A DNA stretch of 64,000 nt from an uncultured Erythrobacter sp. (GTDB lineage Bacteria > Pseudomonadota > Alphaproteobacteria > Sphingomonadales > Sphingomonadaceae): contig NZ_CANMZM010000001.1 in the NCBI RefSeq assembly GCF_947502395.1, forward strand, positions 248,001 through 312,000. Reading direction: 5' to 3'. A model generated the notes under the pieces. The model worked only from the letters and a program-made list of their open reading frames with translations. It was not told the DNA's origin and ran no database searches. Each line of letters begins with the position of its first letter. Positions within the stretch are counted from its first letter, which is position 1. Both the position numbers and the translations under genes were made by a program. Below, in pieces: positions 27,715 through 38,200 of the stretch.

Positions 27715-28752
27715 ATGCGTGTTGATCTGTTTGATTTTGAGCTTCCACAAGAGCGTATAGCCCTTCGTCCGGTGCGACCGCGCGATGCTGCACGCATGTT
27801 GGTAGTGCGAGGGCAAGGCTCAGCGCTCGAAGATGCAGGCGTGCTCGATTTGCCAAACTGCCTTGGACCGGGCGATGTGCTTGTTTTCAACGATACACGC
27901 GTGTTGCCCGCTCAGCTTGAAGGGCGCCGGGCAGGGGGTGAAGCGCGTATCGGGGCTACATTGCACAAGCGCATTGATCTGCGCCGTTGGCAGGCATTCG
28001 TGCGCAATGCCAAGCGAGTGAAAGAAGGCGATCAGCTGATCTTTGGTGGCGAGGTCACGGCCATAGCCGAGGCGCGCCACAGGGATGGGTCGCTTACGCT
28101 AATGTTCGAAGGTGAAGAGCCCGTTGAGGTGTTACTTGATCGTGCCGGCACGATGCCTCTTCCTCCCTATATTGCTCAACGTCGGGGCGTCGATGAGCAA
28201 GACCTTGCGGACTATCAGACCATGTTTGCTGCCGAAGACGGAGCAGTGGCAGCACCAACGGCGAGTCTGCATTTCACTGACCGGCTTGTCGACGCACTTG
28301 ATGAGAGGGGAATTGGCCGTGAGACGCTTACCTTGCATGTGGGTGCAGGGACCTTCTTGCCTGTGAAGGCCGACGATACAGATGACCACCAGATGCATTC
28401 AGAATTCGGTCGGATCAGCGCGGGCACGGTACAACGGTTGAACGCTGCACGAGAGGCCGGTGGACGCTTGATTGCGGTGGGTACCACTTCTCTGCGTCTC
28501 ATCGAAAGTGCCGCTGGCGAAGATGGCCGCATTCAAGAATTCGCTGGTGACACCAACATCTTCATAACGCCTGGATATCAATTTCGCGCGGTGAACGGGC
28601 TGATGACCAATTTCCATCTGCCCAAATCAACTCTGATGATGCTCGTAAGCGCCTTGATAGGTCGCGAGCGGGTGATGCAGGTTTACGCCCACGCGATCAA
28701 GAACGAATACCGTTTCTATTCCTATGGTGACTCATCGCTGCTTCTGCCCTAG
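27715..28752 (+). CDS. queA: S-adenosylmethionine:tRNA ribosyltransferase-isomerase
   Basis: 345 residues. The N-terminal [24 protein letters not shown] block and the later [27 protein letters not shown] and [15 protein letters not shown] blocks are all diagnostic of QueA. It builds the epoxycyclopentane of epoxyqueuosine at tRNA position 34. Together with tgt (30507-31631) it forms the queuosine locus, here separated by an ABC exporter pair. Confidence 0.96.
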   Translation: MRVDLFDFELPQERIALRPVRPRDAARMLVVRGQGSALEDAGVLDLPNCLGPGDVLVFNDTRVLPAQLEGRRAGGEARIGATLHKRIDLRRWQAFVRNAKRVKEGDQLIFGGEVTAIAEARHRDGSLTLMFEGEEPVEVLLDRAGTMPLPPYIAQRRGVDEQDLADYQTMFAAEDGAVAAPTASLHFTDRLVDALDERGIGRETLTLHVGAGTFLPVKADDTDDHQMHSEFGRISAGTVQRLNAAREAGGRLIAVGTTSLRLIESAAGEDGRIQEFAGDTNIFITPGYQFRAVNGLMTNFHLPKSTLMMLVSALIGRERVMQVYAHAIKNEYRFYSYGDSSLLLP

Positions 28753-28765
28753 CGCAACGCTCAAT

Positions 28766-29719
28766 ATGCCTGATCCCATCCTATCCATCAAAGGCCTCAC
28801 CAAGGTCTATTCCGGCGGTGTGAAAGCTCTCGATAATGTTGAACTAGACATTCGGAAGGGAGAGATTTTTGCGCTATTGGGCCCGAACGGAGCAGGCAAG
28901 ACGACATTGATTGGCGCGGTCTGCGGGCTTGTTCGCCCTACCTCCGGAACTATGGTTGCGTTCGGCAGCGACCTTGCCCGCGATTGGCGAACGGCGAGGG
29001 CGCGTATCGGCCTCGTTCCCCAAGAACTCTCGACCGATATGTTCGAGACTGTCTTTCGCGCGGTGGCCTATTCCCGCGGGCTTTTCGGGCTTGCTCCCGA
29101 CAAAGCGCGGATCGAGGAAATCCTGCGCTCGCTAAGCCTTTGGGAGAAGAAGGACAGCCAGATCCGTGAACTGTCTGGCGGCATGAAGCGACGTGTCCTG
29201 ATTGCAAAGGCTCTGGCACATGAGCCGGACCTTCTGTTTCTTGATGAGCCCACTGCGGGTGTTGATGTCGAACTGCGTAAAGGCATGTGGCAGCAGATCG
29301 GTGCCCTGAGTGAACGCGGCACCACAATTATCCTCACCACGCATTATATCGAAGAGGCTGAGCTGATGGCCGATCGTGTAGGTATTATCCTTAAAGGTCA
29401 GATACTTATGGTCGATGACAAAGCCTCGATCATGAAGCAGATGGGTAGCACTGAGGCGATCATTTCTTTGGCGCAGTCCCTCCAAGCGGTTCCAGAGAGC
29501 CTTTCTGCATATCCTGTCACTCTGAGCGAGGATGGCTGCTCATTGATCTATCGAGGTGGCAGCGGGGATGACGCTTCAAGCGGCAACGTTGAAGTGGCGA
29601 GTCTCACCAAGGCATTGATTGCCGCGGGGATTGACTATGTCGGGATCGATATTCACGATTCGTCGCTGGAAGACATTTTTGTCGACCTGGTCTCTGAACG
29701 CGAGGAGGGGACGGCGTGA
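28766..29719 (+). CDS. ABC-2 type exporter, ATP-binding subunit
   Basis: About 317 residues. Walker A is GPNGAGKTT, the signature is LSGGMKRRV, and Walker B is LLFLDEPTAGVD, followed by the H-loop TTHYIEEAE. It belongs to the DrrA/YadG-like family that exports lipids, polysaccharide or drugs. ATG at 28766 is preferred to 28724, which lies inside queA. The stop overlaps the permease start (TGATG). Substrate unknown. Confidence 0.92.
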   Translation: MPDPILSIKGLTKVYSGGVKALDNVELDIRKGEIFALLGPNGAGKTTLIGAVCGLVRPTSGTMVAFGSDLARDWRTARARIGLVPQELSTDMFETVFRAVAYSRGLFGLAPDKARIEEILRSLSLWEKKDSQIRELSGGMKRRVLIAKALAHEPDLLFLDEPTAGVDVELRKGMWQQIGALSERGTTIILTTHYIEEAELMADRVGIILKGQILMVDDKASIMKQMGSTEAIISLAQSLQAVPESLSAYPVTLSEDGCSLIYRGGSGDDASSGNVEVASLTKALIAAGIDYVGIDIHDSSLEDIFVDLVSEREEGTA

Positions 29720-30498
29720 TGGCACTGGGCGGGACCTTTAACGCGCGCGGCGCTTGGTCGATCTATGTCCGCGAACTGATGCGCGCAATGCGCACGGCGT
29801 TTCAGTCAATTCTTTCACCTGTGCTCACGACTTCGCTGTACTTTGTGGTGTTTGGGACGGTGATCGGCGCGCGTATGGAACCGGTGGATGGGGTTGCTTA
29901 CGGGGCTTTCATAATCCCCGGTCTCTTGATGCTCACCTTGCTTGGTGAGACGACCAGCAACTCTTCTTTCGGTATCTACATGCCGCGTTTCACGGGCACG
30001 ATTTACGAGCTTTTGTCAGCTCCGGTGGGCGTCGCTGAAACTCTCATCGGCTTCGTCGGGGCAGCGGCAACGAAAGGTCTAATCCTTGCTGCGATCATTC
30101 TTGGCACGGCGACTTTCTTTGTCGATTACGAGATCAAATATCCACTCGCGGCGGTCGGCTATATTATGCTCGTGGCAGCAAGCTTTTCTCTCTTCGGGTT
30201 CATTCTCGGCATTTGGGCGGACAGCTTTGAGAAACTTGGGATTATTCCCTTGTTGTTCCTAACGCCGCTCACCTTCTTGGGCGGCACTTTCTACTCGATC
30301 GATGACCTTCCCGGGGTCTGGTCAACGATTGCCTATGCAAACCCCATTGCTTTTCTGGTAAGCGGCCTGCGCTGGACTTTTTATGGCACGTCCGATGTCT
30401 CGATCTGGACCTCTCTCGGCCTCACATTCGGCTTCCTGGCGGTTTGCGTGGCAGTCATCGCCTTTATCTTCAAAACCGGTTGGCGCTTAAGAGAGTAG
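29719..30498 (+). CDS. ABC-2 type permease
   Basis: 259 residues with six predicted membrane helices. The hydrophobic stretches at about 30-55, 65-85, 115-140, 150-170, 175-195 and 230-252, and the [15 protein letters not shown] loop before the last helix, match YadH/DrrB-like permeases. It is coupled to the ATPase by TGATG. It would form the channel of the exporter; the tgt start lies just after the stop (8 bp). Confidence 0.9.
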   Translation: MALGGTFNARGAWSIYVRELMRAMRTAFQSILSPVLTTSLYFVVFGTVIGARMEPVDGVAYGAFIIPGLLMLTLLGETTSNSSFGIYMPRFTGTIYELLSAPVGVAETLIGFVGAAATKGLILAAIILGTATFFVDYEIKYPLAAVGYIMLVAASFSLFGFILGIWADSFEKLGIIPLLFLTPLTFLGGTFYSIDDLPGVWSTIAYANPIAFLVSGLRWTFYGTSDVSIWTSLGLTFGFLAVCVAVIAFIFKTGWRLRE

Positions 30499-30506
30499 TC
30501 GCGTCA

Positions 30507-31631
30507 ATGACCCGTTTTTCATTTGAGCTCCACGCCACCGACGGCCGCGCACGCACTGGCAAGATCACCATGCAGCGCGGGGAAATCTGCACTCCGGCTT
30601 TTATGCCGGTTGGGACCGCGGCGACAGTCAAGGCGATGAAGCCGGAAGGCGTGCGCGCAATCGGCGCTGATATTATTCTTGGCAATACATACCACCTGAT
30701 GCTGCGCCCTGGTGCTGAACGCGTCGCGCGCCTTGGCGGGCTGCACAATTTCATGAATTGGGATCGTCCGATCCTGACCGACAGCGGTGGCTATCAGGTG
30801 ATGAGCCTCTCTGAGTTGCGCAAGCTGACCGAAAAGGGTGTCGAGTTTCGTAGCCATATCGATGGTTCCAAACATATGCTTACGCCCGAGCGTTCGATGG
30901 AAATCCAGCGGTTGCTCGGTTCGGACATCGTAATGTGCTTCGATGAATGCCCGCGCGCGGATCGTCCTCGAGACGAGATTGCCGCCTCGATGGAACTCTC
31001 GATGCGTTGGGCCAAAAGGAGCCGCGATGGTTTTGACCGCGGTGAGGAGCACGCATCGCGTTCGGCGCTTTTTGGTATTCAGCAGGGCGCACTTGACGAA
31101 GACTTGCGCCGGGAAAGTGCTCAGAAACTGACCGATATCGGCTTTGATGGCTATGCTGTGGGCGGGCTGGCAGTAGGAGAAGGGCAGGAGGCGATGTTCG
31201 GCGTACTGGACTATGCGCCCGAAATGCTCCCGCAAGATCGTCCACGATACTTGATGGGCGTCGGAAAACCCGACGATCTTGTTGGCGCTGTTGAGCGTGG
31301 CATCGATATGTTCGACTGCGTACTGCCGACACGTTCTGGCCGCAATGGACAAGCGTTTACTTGGAATGGCCCGATCAATTTGCGCAATGCCCGTTTCGCA
31401 GAGGATCAGGAACCACTTGACCCGACATCCGATTGCTCAGCCTCGCGCGACTATTCGAAGGCCTATTTGCATCATCTGCACAAGTCGCATGAGATCCTCG
31501 GCGCAATGCTTCTCACCGAGCACAACCTATCCTTCTATCAGGCACTAATGCAGAAAATGCGCGAGGCAATTAGTGAAAAGCACCTCTCAGAATTCGCGAG
31601 AGAATTTCGGCGCAATTATCTTGGGGATTGA
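30507..31631 (+). CDS. tgt: queuine tRNA-ribosyltransferase (TGT) with a degenerate zinc site
   Basis: 374 residues. The catalytic DSGGYQ has Asp92 and the nucleophile is Asp270 in [10 protein letters not shown]; substrate-binding blocks are intact. It exchanges G34 for preQ1 in tRNAs of Asp, Asn, His and Tyr. In the zinc motif the usual C-x-C-x2-C reads SDCSAS: Ser308, Cys310, Ser313, with the fourth ligand His339 kept. Two of the four zinc ligands are therefore replaced. The start at 30507 follows the permease stop; an upstream frame to 30444 lies inside the permease gene and is rejected. Activity as TGT is likely but not certain. Confidence 0.92.
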   Translation: MTRFSFELHATDGRARTGKITMQRGEICTPAFMPVGTAATVKAMKPEGVRAIGADIILGNTYHLMLRPGAERVARLGGLHNFMNWDRPILTDSGGYQVMSLSELRKLTEKGVEFRSHIDGSKHMLTPERSMEIQRLLGSDIVMCFDECPRADRPRDEIAASMELSMRWAKRSRDGFDRGEEHASRSALFGIQQGALDEDLRRESAQKLTDIGFDGYAVGGLAVGEGQEAMFGVLDYAPEMLPQDRPRYLMGVGKPDDLVGAVERGIDMFDCVLPTRSGRNGQAFTWNGPINLRNARFAEDQEPLDPTSDCSASRDYSKAYLHHLHKSHEILGAMLLTEHNLSFYQALMQKMREAISEKHLSEFAREFRRNYLGD

Positions 31632-31693
31632 GCTTTGACAAAGCTTTCACCCTTAGCAATACTTGGCCTTGTTAACATTCGGGGCTGAATTTT

Positions 31694-33700
31694 ATGAAAG
31701 ATTGGGGAGGGGCGCCTTGGCGTCCAATGTTCGCTGCTGCTGCGATTGCATTGGTGGGGGTTTGCGCGCCAGCGGCTGCATCTGAGCCAAGTGATGAAGC
31801 AAAACGGTTTGGGGCCCGCTCATCTGTTCTCGATGTAAGCCTGTCCCCATCGGGCTCAAAGCTTGCTTGGATTGCTCCGGGACCAGGGCATACTGAAGTG
31901 CTTTATGTCATTGATCTTGAGCACGGCGGTGGCGTGTCTCAAGTGTCTTACAATGATGAGATTCAGGCTGATCTTGGTCGCTGCGATTGGGCAACAGACA
32001 AGCGCATTGTCTGCGAAGTGTATGGTATGGCGCGCAGGTCTGATGGTGTGCTGCTGCCTTATACGCGCATGTTCGCGTTGAGCGATGATGGGACCGACCC
32101 TATTGGACTGAACGAGCGCCGTTCTTCGAGGGCACTGGGTTTCAATCAGGATGGCGGCGACATTGTTGCTCTTGATGTTGATGGCGAGGAGGGGCAGCTT
32201 CTCCTAACGCGGAACTATATCGAAGAGCGCACAACCGGCACACGGCTTGCGAACAGCAAAGAGGGCTTGGGGGTTGATCTGTTCGATGTGCAAACAGGCC
32301 GCAGGAAGGTGCAGGTCCAGCCAGACAAAGGCGCGAGCTACTATCTCGCGGATGACGACGGCAATCTGCGACTAAAAGTCCGCCGTGGAAGCGATGGCAG
32401 CGGGCGTCTCACCGATGAGCGCACATTTATGGTTCGAGACCCCGGCGGAAATTCGTGGCGCAGACTTGAAGATATCTCACTGAACGGACAGCCTGTGAGC
32501 TTCTCTCCTGTAGCGGTCGATGCGGTTTCAAATTCGCTCTTCGCTTACACATCGCTTGGAGGATACCGGGCGCTAATCGGAGTGCCACTTGATGGTGGTA
32601 ACGAGGCAAGGCTTATCGCGGCTAGAAATGATGTGGATGTCGATGGGCTGATCCGGATTGGGCGTCAGCGCCGGGTTGTTGGTGTGAGCTATGCAACCGA
32701 AAAGCGCTCGGTTGAGTATTTCGATCAAGAGCTTGCAGCTTTGGCGAAGGCGCTTGGCAAAGCCCTTCCAACACAGCCGCTGATAAACTTCGCCGGTGCG
32801 AGCGCAGATGAAAGTAAGTTCGTCATCATCGCATCGTCAGACACAGACCCAGGCACCGTTTATCTGTTCGATAAGACTTCGCAAAATCTCGAAATGCTCT
32901 TAGCAATGCGCGATCCGTTGGTTGGCCGAGCCATGGGAGAAATGCGTCCGGTGAGCTATCCAGCGGGCGATGGTACTCAAATTCCTGGCTATTTGACCTT
33001 GCCGTCGGGCTCGGACGGGACAAATCTTCCTGCGATCGTCCTCCCGCACGGCGGACCTGCTGCGCGTGATTATTGGGGCTTCGACTGGGTTGTTCAATTC
33101 CTCACCGCACGCGGTTACGCGGTGCTTCAACCCAACTACCGTGGATCGGCGGGCTATGGAGAGGCTTGGTTCGGACGCAATGGCTATCAGGCCTGGGATG
33201 TCGCTATCAGCGATGTGAACGATGCAGGCCGCTGGCTTGTGTCACAAGGCATTGCCGACCCTGAAAAGATGGCCATCGTTGGCTGGTCCTACGGAGGATA
33301 CGCTGCATTACAGTCACAGGTTGTCGCACCGGAGCTCTACAAAGCAGTCGTTGCTATCGCACCTGTCACGGACCTTGAATATCTGCGATCCGATGCGCGC
33401 GCGTACACCAATTTCCGCTTTCGTGATGGGCAGTTAGGGCGAGGCCCACATATCGCAGCCGGCAGTCCGAGGCGGCATGCTGAGCGATTTGTTGCTCCGG
33501 TCGCGCTCTTTCACGGTTCGCTCGATATCAATGTGGATGTAAGGCACTCGCGAGACATGTCCAATGCGCTTGAGAATGCGGGCAAGCAGGTGACTTACAC
33601 GGAGTTCGAGGACCTGCAACATGGCTTGCGTGACAGCAATGCTCGCAGAGAGATGCTGGGTTCGATTGACGAATTCCTAAATGAGAGCCTTGCACGCTGA
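31694..33700 (+). CDS. S9-family prolyl oligopeptidase / dipeptidyl aminopeptidase-like
   Basis: 668 residues with a signal peptide (residues 1 to about 31, ending PAAASEP). The N-terminal 400 residues form the beta-propeller. The C-terminal alpha/beta-hydrolase has the nucleophile in GWSYGGYAALQ near residue 531, the Asp in HGSLDINVD near 609 and the His in LQHGL near 642. This is a periplasmic serine peptidase that cleaves short peptides. It starts 62 bp after tgt. The substrate is not determined. Confidence 0.92.
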   Translation: MKDWGGAPWRPMFAAAAIALVGVCAPAAASEPSDEAKRFGARSSVLDVSLSPSGSKLAWIAPGPGHTEVLYVIDLEHGGGVSQVSYNDEIQADLGRCDWATDKRIVCEVYGMARRSDGVLLPYTRMFALSDDGTDPIGLNERRSSRALGFNQDGGDIVALDVDGEEGQLLLTRNYIEERTTGTRLANSKEGLGVDLFDVQTGRRKVQVQPDKGASYYLADDDGNLRLKVRRGSDGSGRLTDERTFMVRDPGGNSWRRLEDISLNGQPVSFSPVAVDAVSNSLFAYTSLGGYRALIGVPLDGGNEARLIAARNDVDVDGLIRIGRQRRVVGVSYATEKRSVEYFDQELAALAKALGKALPTQPLINFAGASADESKFVIIASSDTDPGTVYLFDKTSQNLEMLLAMRDPLVGRAMGEMRPVSYPAGDGTQIPGYLTLPSGSDGTNLPAIVLPHGGPAARDYWGFDWVVQFLTARGYAVLQPNYRGSAGYGEAWFGRNGYQAWDVAISDVNDAGRWLVSQGIADPEKMAIVGWSYGGYAALQSQVVAPELYKAVVAIAPVTDLEYLRSDARAYTNFRFRDGQLGRGPHIAAGSPRRHAERFVAPVALFHGSLDINVDVRHSRDMSNALENAGKQVTYTEFEDLQHGLRDSNARREMLGSIDEFLNESLAR

Positions 33701-33755
33701 AAATTGGTTCTGGACCCTCTCGACAAACCGTTGGGGAGAGTCCAAGGGCCTTCGC

Positions 33756-34091
33756 ATGACCGACTCTCCTTCCAAAATGCACGACCCCGCCAAATTACCT
33801 GTTGACTGCGAAACCATGGTGGACGTGCGTGAAGGAGTCGACGCGACCGACCGTGAACTGGTGGCGCTATTGGATCGACGCTTTGGCTATATGCGGGCAG
33901 CGGCGCGCATCAAGGCTTCTCGAGATGCTGTGCGAGATGAGGAGCGTAAGGCCAGCGTGATTGCTGCGGCTGTGGCGGACGCTGAGGCGCGCGGCCTACC
34001 TGGCGCTGTTTTCGCGGAGATATGGGAAGAGCTTGTTGAAGGCTCAATTGCCTATGAGTTTGTTCATTGGGATGAAATCCGCAACTCCTAG
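33756..34091 (+). CDS. chorismate mutase (AroQ type)
   Basis: About 111 residues from ATG 33756; the frame extends to 33681 but that overlaps the S9 peptidase. The helical core VREGVDATDRELVALLDRRFGYMRAAARIKASRD carries the Arg and Lys of the AroQ active site, with the second Arg and Glu in EERKASVIAA. It converts chorismate to prephenate for Phe and Tyr. It is slightly long for a monofunctional AroQ because of a ~15-residue N-terminal tail. Confidence 0.85.
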   Translation: MTDSPSKMHDPAKLPVDCETMVDVREGVDATDRELVALLDRRFGYMRAAARIKASRDAVRDEERKASVIAAAVADAEARGLPGAVFAEIWEELVEGSIAYEFVHWDEIRNS

Positions 34092-34128
34092 GTTTTTGGA
34101 CTTAGTCGCGGGTTTCCGGCCGAAAGCA

Positions 34129-34160
34129 CAAAAGAAAAGGGCGGCCCCGAAGGACCGCCC
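34129..34160 (-). terminator. Rho-independent terminator of the rpsD operon
   Basis: On the minus strand GGGCGG pairs with CCGCCC around TCCTTCGGGG, followed by TTTTCTTTTG. It lies 31 bp after the rpsD stop. Confidence 0.85.
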
Positions 34161-34190
34161 AGACTTCTGTATCGATGTGCCTTGCGGGGT

Positions 34191-34805
34191 TTAGCGGGAG
34201 TAGAACTCGACCACGAGGTTTGGTTCCATCGTCACCGGGTATGGCACTTCGTCGAGCTTCGGCACGCGGGTGAACTGAACCTTGTCGTTGCCATCTGGGG
34301 CAACGTAGTCAGGAATTTCACGCTCTGGTAGGCTTTGCGCTTCGATGATGAGAGCCATTTCTTTGGCTTTCGTGTTGAGGCTGATCACATCACCAACGTC
34401 GCAACGGCGCGATGGGATGTTACACTTGCCGCCATTCACGAGGATGTGGCCGTGGTTGACGATTTGACGCGCGGCAAAGATCGTTGGAGCGAACTTCGCC
34501 CGGTACACGATCATGTCGAGGCGACGCTCAAGCAGACCGATCAGGTTCTGACCGGTGTCGCCTTTAAGCTTCGTAGCGTCTTTGTAAGTTGAGCGGAACT
34601 GCTTCTCGGTCACATCGCCGTAATAGCCTTTGAGCTTCTGCTTAGCGCGAAGCTGAAGCCCGAAGTCGCTCATCTTGCTCTTACGACGCTGACCGTGTTG
34701 GCCAGGGCCATAGGAACGCTTGTTCACCGGAGAGTTTGGACGGCCCCAGATGTTTTCACCCATCCGGCGGTCGAGCTTATGCTTGGCGCTTGTGCGCTTA
34801 GTCAT
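34191..34805 (-). CDS. rpsD: 30S ribosomal protein S4
   Basis: 204 residues. It has the N-terminal [23 protein letters not shown], the S4 RNA-binding domain core [31 protein letters not shown] near residue 95, and a usual C-terminus [10 protein letters not shown]. In many bacteria S4 regulates its own mRNA. It is the last gene in a minus-strand run rpiB-glyA-nrdR-trmJ-rpsD, closed by a terminator. Confidence 0.97.
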   Translation of the reverse strand: MTKRTSAKHKLDRRMGENIWGRPNSPVNKRSYGPGQHGQRRKSKMSDFGLQLRAKQKLKGYYGDVTEKQFRSTYKDATKLKGDTGQNLIGLLERRLDMIVYRAKFAPTIFAARQIVNHGHILVNGGKCNIPSRRCDVGDVISLNTKAKEMALIIEAQSLPEREIPDYVAPDGNDKVQFTRVPKLDEVPYPVTMEPNLVVEFYSR

Positions 34806-34865
34806 TGTTCTTCCTTACATTTTGCTGGCCCACCCAATTGGTGAGCGTCTAACCCGGCAGCGCAC

Positions 34866-34886
34866 CGTTGAGGCGAATGCTCAACG
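34866..34886 (-). promoter_or_regulatory. hairpin in the rpsD leader
   Basis: Between trmJ and rpsD, a 7-bp stem CGTTGAG/CTCAACG encloses a GCGAATG loop. No T-run follows, so it is not a terminator; it may be an S4 autoregulatory structure or trmJ/rpsD processing site. Speculative. Confidence 0.3.
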
Positions 34887-34955
34887 CGGCTTCCGCTTCA
34901 CCGGGGTGCGGAGCCAAATTGCGTGAGCGCGCGTATACAGTGGCCGCTTACGAAA

Positions 34956-35708
34956 TCAACTCTTTTCGGACAGGTCCTTGTCGGGACGGCCAAGCGAGGT
35001 GAGCACGCCGCGCAAAGTGCGAACCTCGAGGTGGTTCCAGCCAGGCTTGGTGAGAACCGTGCGCAAAGTGCGCAGAGTAGCTTCTGCGCGTGCTTCGGGG
35101 AAGAAGTAGCCCTTTGGCGCGAGCATGCCTTCAAGGTGCTTGATGAGGCCTTCCAGCTCCTGTTGCGGGGCAGGGGGAAGGGCTTCGTCCTCCGAGGTGG
35201 GTTGGACCAGTTCACTCGACTCTTGCTCGCGACCGATGCGAGACCATTCATAGGCGGTCAGGATCACGGCCTGCGCCAAATTGAGCGAGCCAAATTCCGG
35301 ATTGATCGGAACGGTGAGGATATGGCGGGCAAGCGCGACATCCTCTGTCTCCAGCCCCGATGCTTCGCGACCGAACAGAACCGCATGGCGACCACTTTGA
35401 GAATGCATCAGCCGTGCCGCTTCATTTGGACCTACGACAGGCTTAGTCACGCCGCGTTTGCGAACGGTGGTGGCATAAACATGTTCGCAATCAGCGACAG
35501 CTTCGGCGGTTGTGCTGAAGATCTTCGCCTCATCCAGCACGATATCCGCGCCCGCCGCAGCAGGTCCTGCACTGGGGTTGGGCCAGCCATCGCGCGGGGC
35601 GACAATGCGCATCTCGGTCAGTCCAAAATTAAGCATGGCCCGCGCGGCTTTGCCGATGTTCTCGCCCAACTGTGGGCGGACCAAGACAATTATGGGCTTG
35701 TTGACCAT
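34956..35708 (-). CDS. trmJ: tRNA/rRNA methyltransferase of the TrmJ family
   Basis: 250 residues of the SPOUT superfamily. The features are VLVRPQLGENIGKAARAMLNFG near the N-terminus, LFGREASGLETEDVALA in the middle and VPINPEFGSLNLAQAVILTAYE at the knot. These are the TrmJ blocks; TrmJ 2'-O-methylates position 32 of some tRNAs. It is 150 bp upstream of rpsD and just 2 bp downstream of nrdR. Confidence 0.9.
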   Translation of the reverse strand: MVNKPIIVLVRPQLGENIGKAARAMLNFGLTEMRIVAPRDGWPNPSAGPAAAGADIVLDEAKIFSTTAEAVADCEHVYATTVRKRGVTKPVVGPNEAARLMHSQSGRHAVLFGREASGLETEDVALARHILTVPINPEFGSLNLAQAVILTAYEWSRIGREQESSELVQPTSEDEALPPAPQQELEGLIKHLEGMLAPKGYFFPEARAEATLRTLRTVLTKPGWNHLEVRTLRGVLTSLGRPDKDLSEKS

Positions 35709-35710
35709 AT

Positions 35711-36187
35711 CTAGTCTTGGGCAGCTTCGGCGACAGTGCTGGCAAATTCCTCGAAATCTTTGGCCTCTGAAAAGTCTCGATAAACGCTGGCAAAGCGGAT
35801 GTAAGCGACCGAATCGAGCTGCTTCAAACCGTCCATGACCATCTCACCGATGCGCGATGACGGAACTTCAGGATCACCAGCAGTTTCAACCTGCCGTTGG
35901 ATGCCGGAGACCAGCTGATCAATACGCTCTTCGGAAACATCACGCTTGCGGCACGCAAGAGCAACGGATTTTTCGAGTTTCACGCGATCGAAAGGCTCGC
36001 GCCGAGGTTCGGAGCCATCAAGGCCCGTTTTGACGATCACCACTTCACGTAGCTGGACGCGTTCAAAGGTTGTGAAGCGCGCACCGCAAGAATTGCATTG
36101 CCGACGCCTCCTAATCGAGGTGTTGTCCTCGGTTGGGCGGCTGTCCTTAACCTGCGTGTCTTCATGGGCGCAAAATGGGCAGCGCAT
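35711..36187 (-). CDS. nrdR: transcriptional repressor NrdR
   Basis: 158 residues. It has the N-terminal zinc ribbon CPFC...CNSCGARF and the ATP-cone ([30 protein letters not shown]) that binds ATP/dATP. It represses ribonucleotide reductase genes. It is 9 bp downstream of glyA, an arrangement (glyA-nrdR) common in alphaproteobacteria. Confidence 0.95.
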   Translation of the reverse strand: MRCPFCAHEDTQVKDSRPTEDNTSIRRRRQCNSCGARFTTFERVQLREVVIVKTGLDGSEPRREPFDRVKLEKSVALACRKRDVSEERIDQLVSGIQRQVETAGDPEVPSSRIGEMVMDGLKQLDSVAYIRFASVYRDFSEAKDFEEFASTVAEAAQD

Positions 36188-36196
36188 GTGTTGTGC

Positions 36197-37507
36197 TTAG
36201 CTTTCTGGATAGACCGGGAAGTCAGCGCAAAGTGTGGCAACACGATTGCGCACGCTCTCTTCGATCTGTGCATCGCCCTCTGGACCGTTCTTGGAAAGTC
36301 CATCGACCACTTCGGCGATGAGTTGTCCCACCTGGCGGAATTCCACCGGGCCAAAGCCGCGCGTGGTACCCGCTGGCGTGCCGAGGCGAATGCCTGACGT
36401 CACAAATGGCGAGCGCGTGTCGAACGGAATGCCGTTTTTGTTGCAAGTGAGCCATGCCCGGTCGAGCCCAGCTTCTGCCGCCTTACCAGTGACATCTTTC
36501 GCTGTGAGGTCGACGAGCATGGAGTGGTTGTCCGTGCCGCCAGAGACGATGCGAAGCCCATTATCTTCAAGACTTGTTGCAAGCGCGCGCGCGTTCTCGA
36601 CAATGCGGTGCGCATAAGTCTTGAACTCGGGTGCGAGCGCTTCCTTGAACGCAACCGCTTTGGCAGCTACTACATGCATCAACGGGCCGCCTTGGAGGCC
36701 GGGAAACACCGCCATGTTCAATGGCTTGGTGTATTTCTCATCGTTCCAAAGAATTATGCCCGAACGTGGACCGCGAAGCGATTTGTGCGTTGTTGAGGTC
36801 ACGATATCGCAATGCGGGAAGGGCGAGGGGTGAGCACCGCCTGCCACAAGACCCGAGATGTGGCTCATATCGCAAAGCAATATAGCGCCAACTTCATCAG
36901 CAACCGCGCGGAAAGCGGCAAAGTCCCAGATCCGTGAATAGGCGGTGCCGCCGCAGATGATGAGTTTGGGCTTATGCTCGCGTGCAGTCGCGGCAACCGC
37001 TTCCATATCGATAAGCTCATCACCCTCAGTCACGCCGTAGCTAACCGGGTTGAACCATTTGCCGCTCATGTTGACCGGAGAGCCGTGCGTCAGGTGCCCG
37101 CCAGAATTGAGGTCGAGACCCATAAAGGTATCACCCGGCTCCAACATCGCCAGAAATACCGCTTGGTTCATCTGGCTGCCGGAATTCGGCTGTACATTGG
37201 CAAAGTTGCAGCCAAACAATTGCTTGGCGCGCTCAATTGCCAGCGTTTCGACCACATCAGCATAGTCACAGCCGCCGTAGTAACGCTTGCCCGGATAGCC
37301 TTCCGCATACTTGTTTGTGAAGACGCTGCCCGTTGCCTCAAGCACCGCCTTGGATGCGATGTTCTCAGATGCGATCAGTTCGATCTTGTCTTGCTGACGC
37401 GCAAGCTCTTTGCCGATAGCTTCCGCGATCTCAGGATCACTGGTCGTCAGATCATCGTGCCAAAACCCATGCATCGGATCGGCTATGCTGGAAGGATTGG
37501 TGCTCAT
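36197..37507 (-). CDS. glyA: serine hydroxymethyltransferase
   Basis: 436 residues. The PLP lysine lies in [11 protein letters not shown] near residue 238, with [15 protein letters not shown] and the [17 protein letters not shown]-terminal block. It interconverts serine and glycine with tetrahydrofolate and is the main source of one-carbon units. ATGA overlap with rpiB upstream (rpiB stop at 37504, glyA ATG at 37507) indicates coupling. Confidence 0.97.
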   Translation of the reverse strand: MSTNPSSIADPMHGFWHDDLTTSDPEIAEAIGKELARQQDKIELIASENIASKAVLEATGSVFTNKYAEGYPGKRYYGGCDYADVVETLAIERAKQLFGCNFANVQPNSGSQMNQAVFLAMLEPGDTFMGLDLNSGGHLTHGSPVNMSGKWFNPVSYGVTEGDELIDMEAVAATAREHKPKLIICGGTAYSRIWDFAAFRAVADEVGAILLCDMSHISGLVAGGAHPSPFPHCDIVTSTTHKSLRGPRSGIILWNDEKYTKPLNMAVFPGLQGGPLMHVVAAKAVAFKEALAPEFKTYAHRIVENARALATSLEDNGLRIVSGGTDNHSMLVDLTAKDVTGKAAEAGLDRAWLTCNKNGIPFDTRSPFVTSGIRLGTPAGTTRGFGPVEFRQVGQLIAEVVDGLSKNGPEGDAQIEESVRNRVATLCADFPVYPES

Positions 37508-37983
37508 TGGTGGGTCTCAATATGGTCCGGATCGATGGGGGGATTGCCAAGCTTGGCAACACGGCGTTGATGACGGCCACTGGGATCGCCCTCATCAGCA
37601 AATACGGTGTTTAAGAATGTAGCGACGCAGCTTTTCGCCATTTCTACGCCGATCAACCGCGCACCCAATGCAATGCAATTGGCATTGTTATGTTCCCGCG
37701 CCAATGCAGCGGAGAGCGGTTCAGAAATCAAGGCGCAGCGTACCGCAGGGTGGCGATTAACACTGATCGAAATGCCAATTCCTGAGCCGCATAGAGCAAC
37801 GCCATATTCTGCAGTCCCATCGGCCATCACTTCTGCCAGCTTGTAGCCGTAGTCAGGGTAGTCGACGCTTTCGCCGGGCTCCGGGCCCAGGTCCGCGACT
37901 TCATGACCTTCTTCCATAAGCCATTCGGCGAGCTCGGCCTTAAGCTCGGTGGCGGCGTGATCGGAGGCAATAGCTATACGCAT
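37504..37983 (-). CDS. rpiB: ribose-5-phosphate isomerase B
   Basis: 159 residues from ATG 37983 ([15 protein letters not shown]). The nucleophile is in [13 protein letters not shown], and the phosphate-binding His and Arg are in the SDHAA and REHNNANC blocks. It isomerises ribose-5-phosphate and ribulose-5-phosphate. An in-frame start 12 bases upstream is less likely. The 4-bp ATGA overlap with glyA links serine, nucleotide and folate metabolism in one unit. Confidence 0.94.
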   Translation of the reverse strand: MRIAIASDHAATELKAELAEWLMEEGHEVADLGPEPGESVDYPDYGYKLAEVMADGTAEYGVALCGSGIGISISVNRHPAVRCALISEPLSAALAREHNNANCIALGARLIGVEMAKSCVATFLNTVFADEGDPSGRHQRRVAKLGNPPIDPDHIETHQ

Positions 37984-38200
37984 GAAGCGATACATAGTGT
38001 GGCAAGAGCGACGACTCCACCCCGATATGGCGCTTTTCGACGCTTCCGAGTAAGGAATTGGGGAGAAATTCGTAACGCTGTCGCTCCCTGCCGTGCGGCT
38101 ACAGGCCGGTGGCTTTTAATGAAGTTGAGCTCGAATTTGGTCAATTTGTGCGAAGCTTCGCTGACGTTCCGGTGAGATGAGTCCAGAGGGCTCTATCAGC

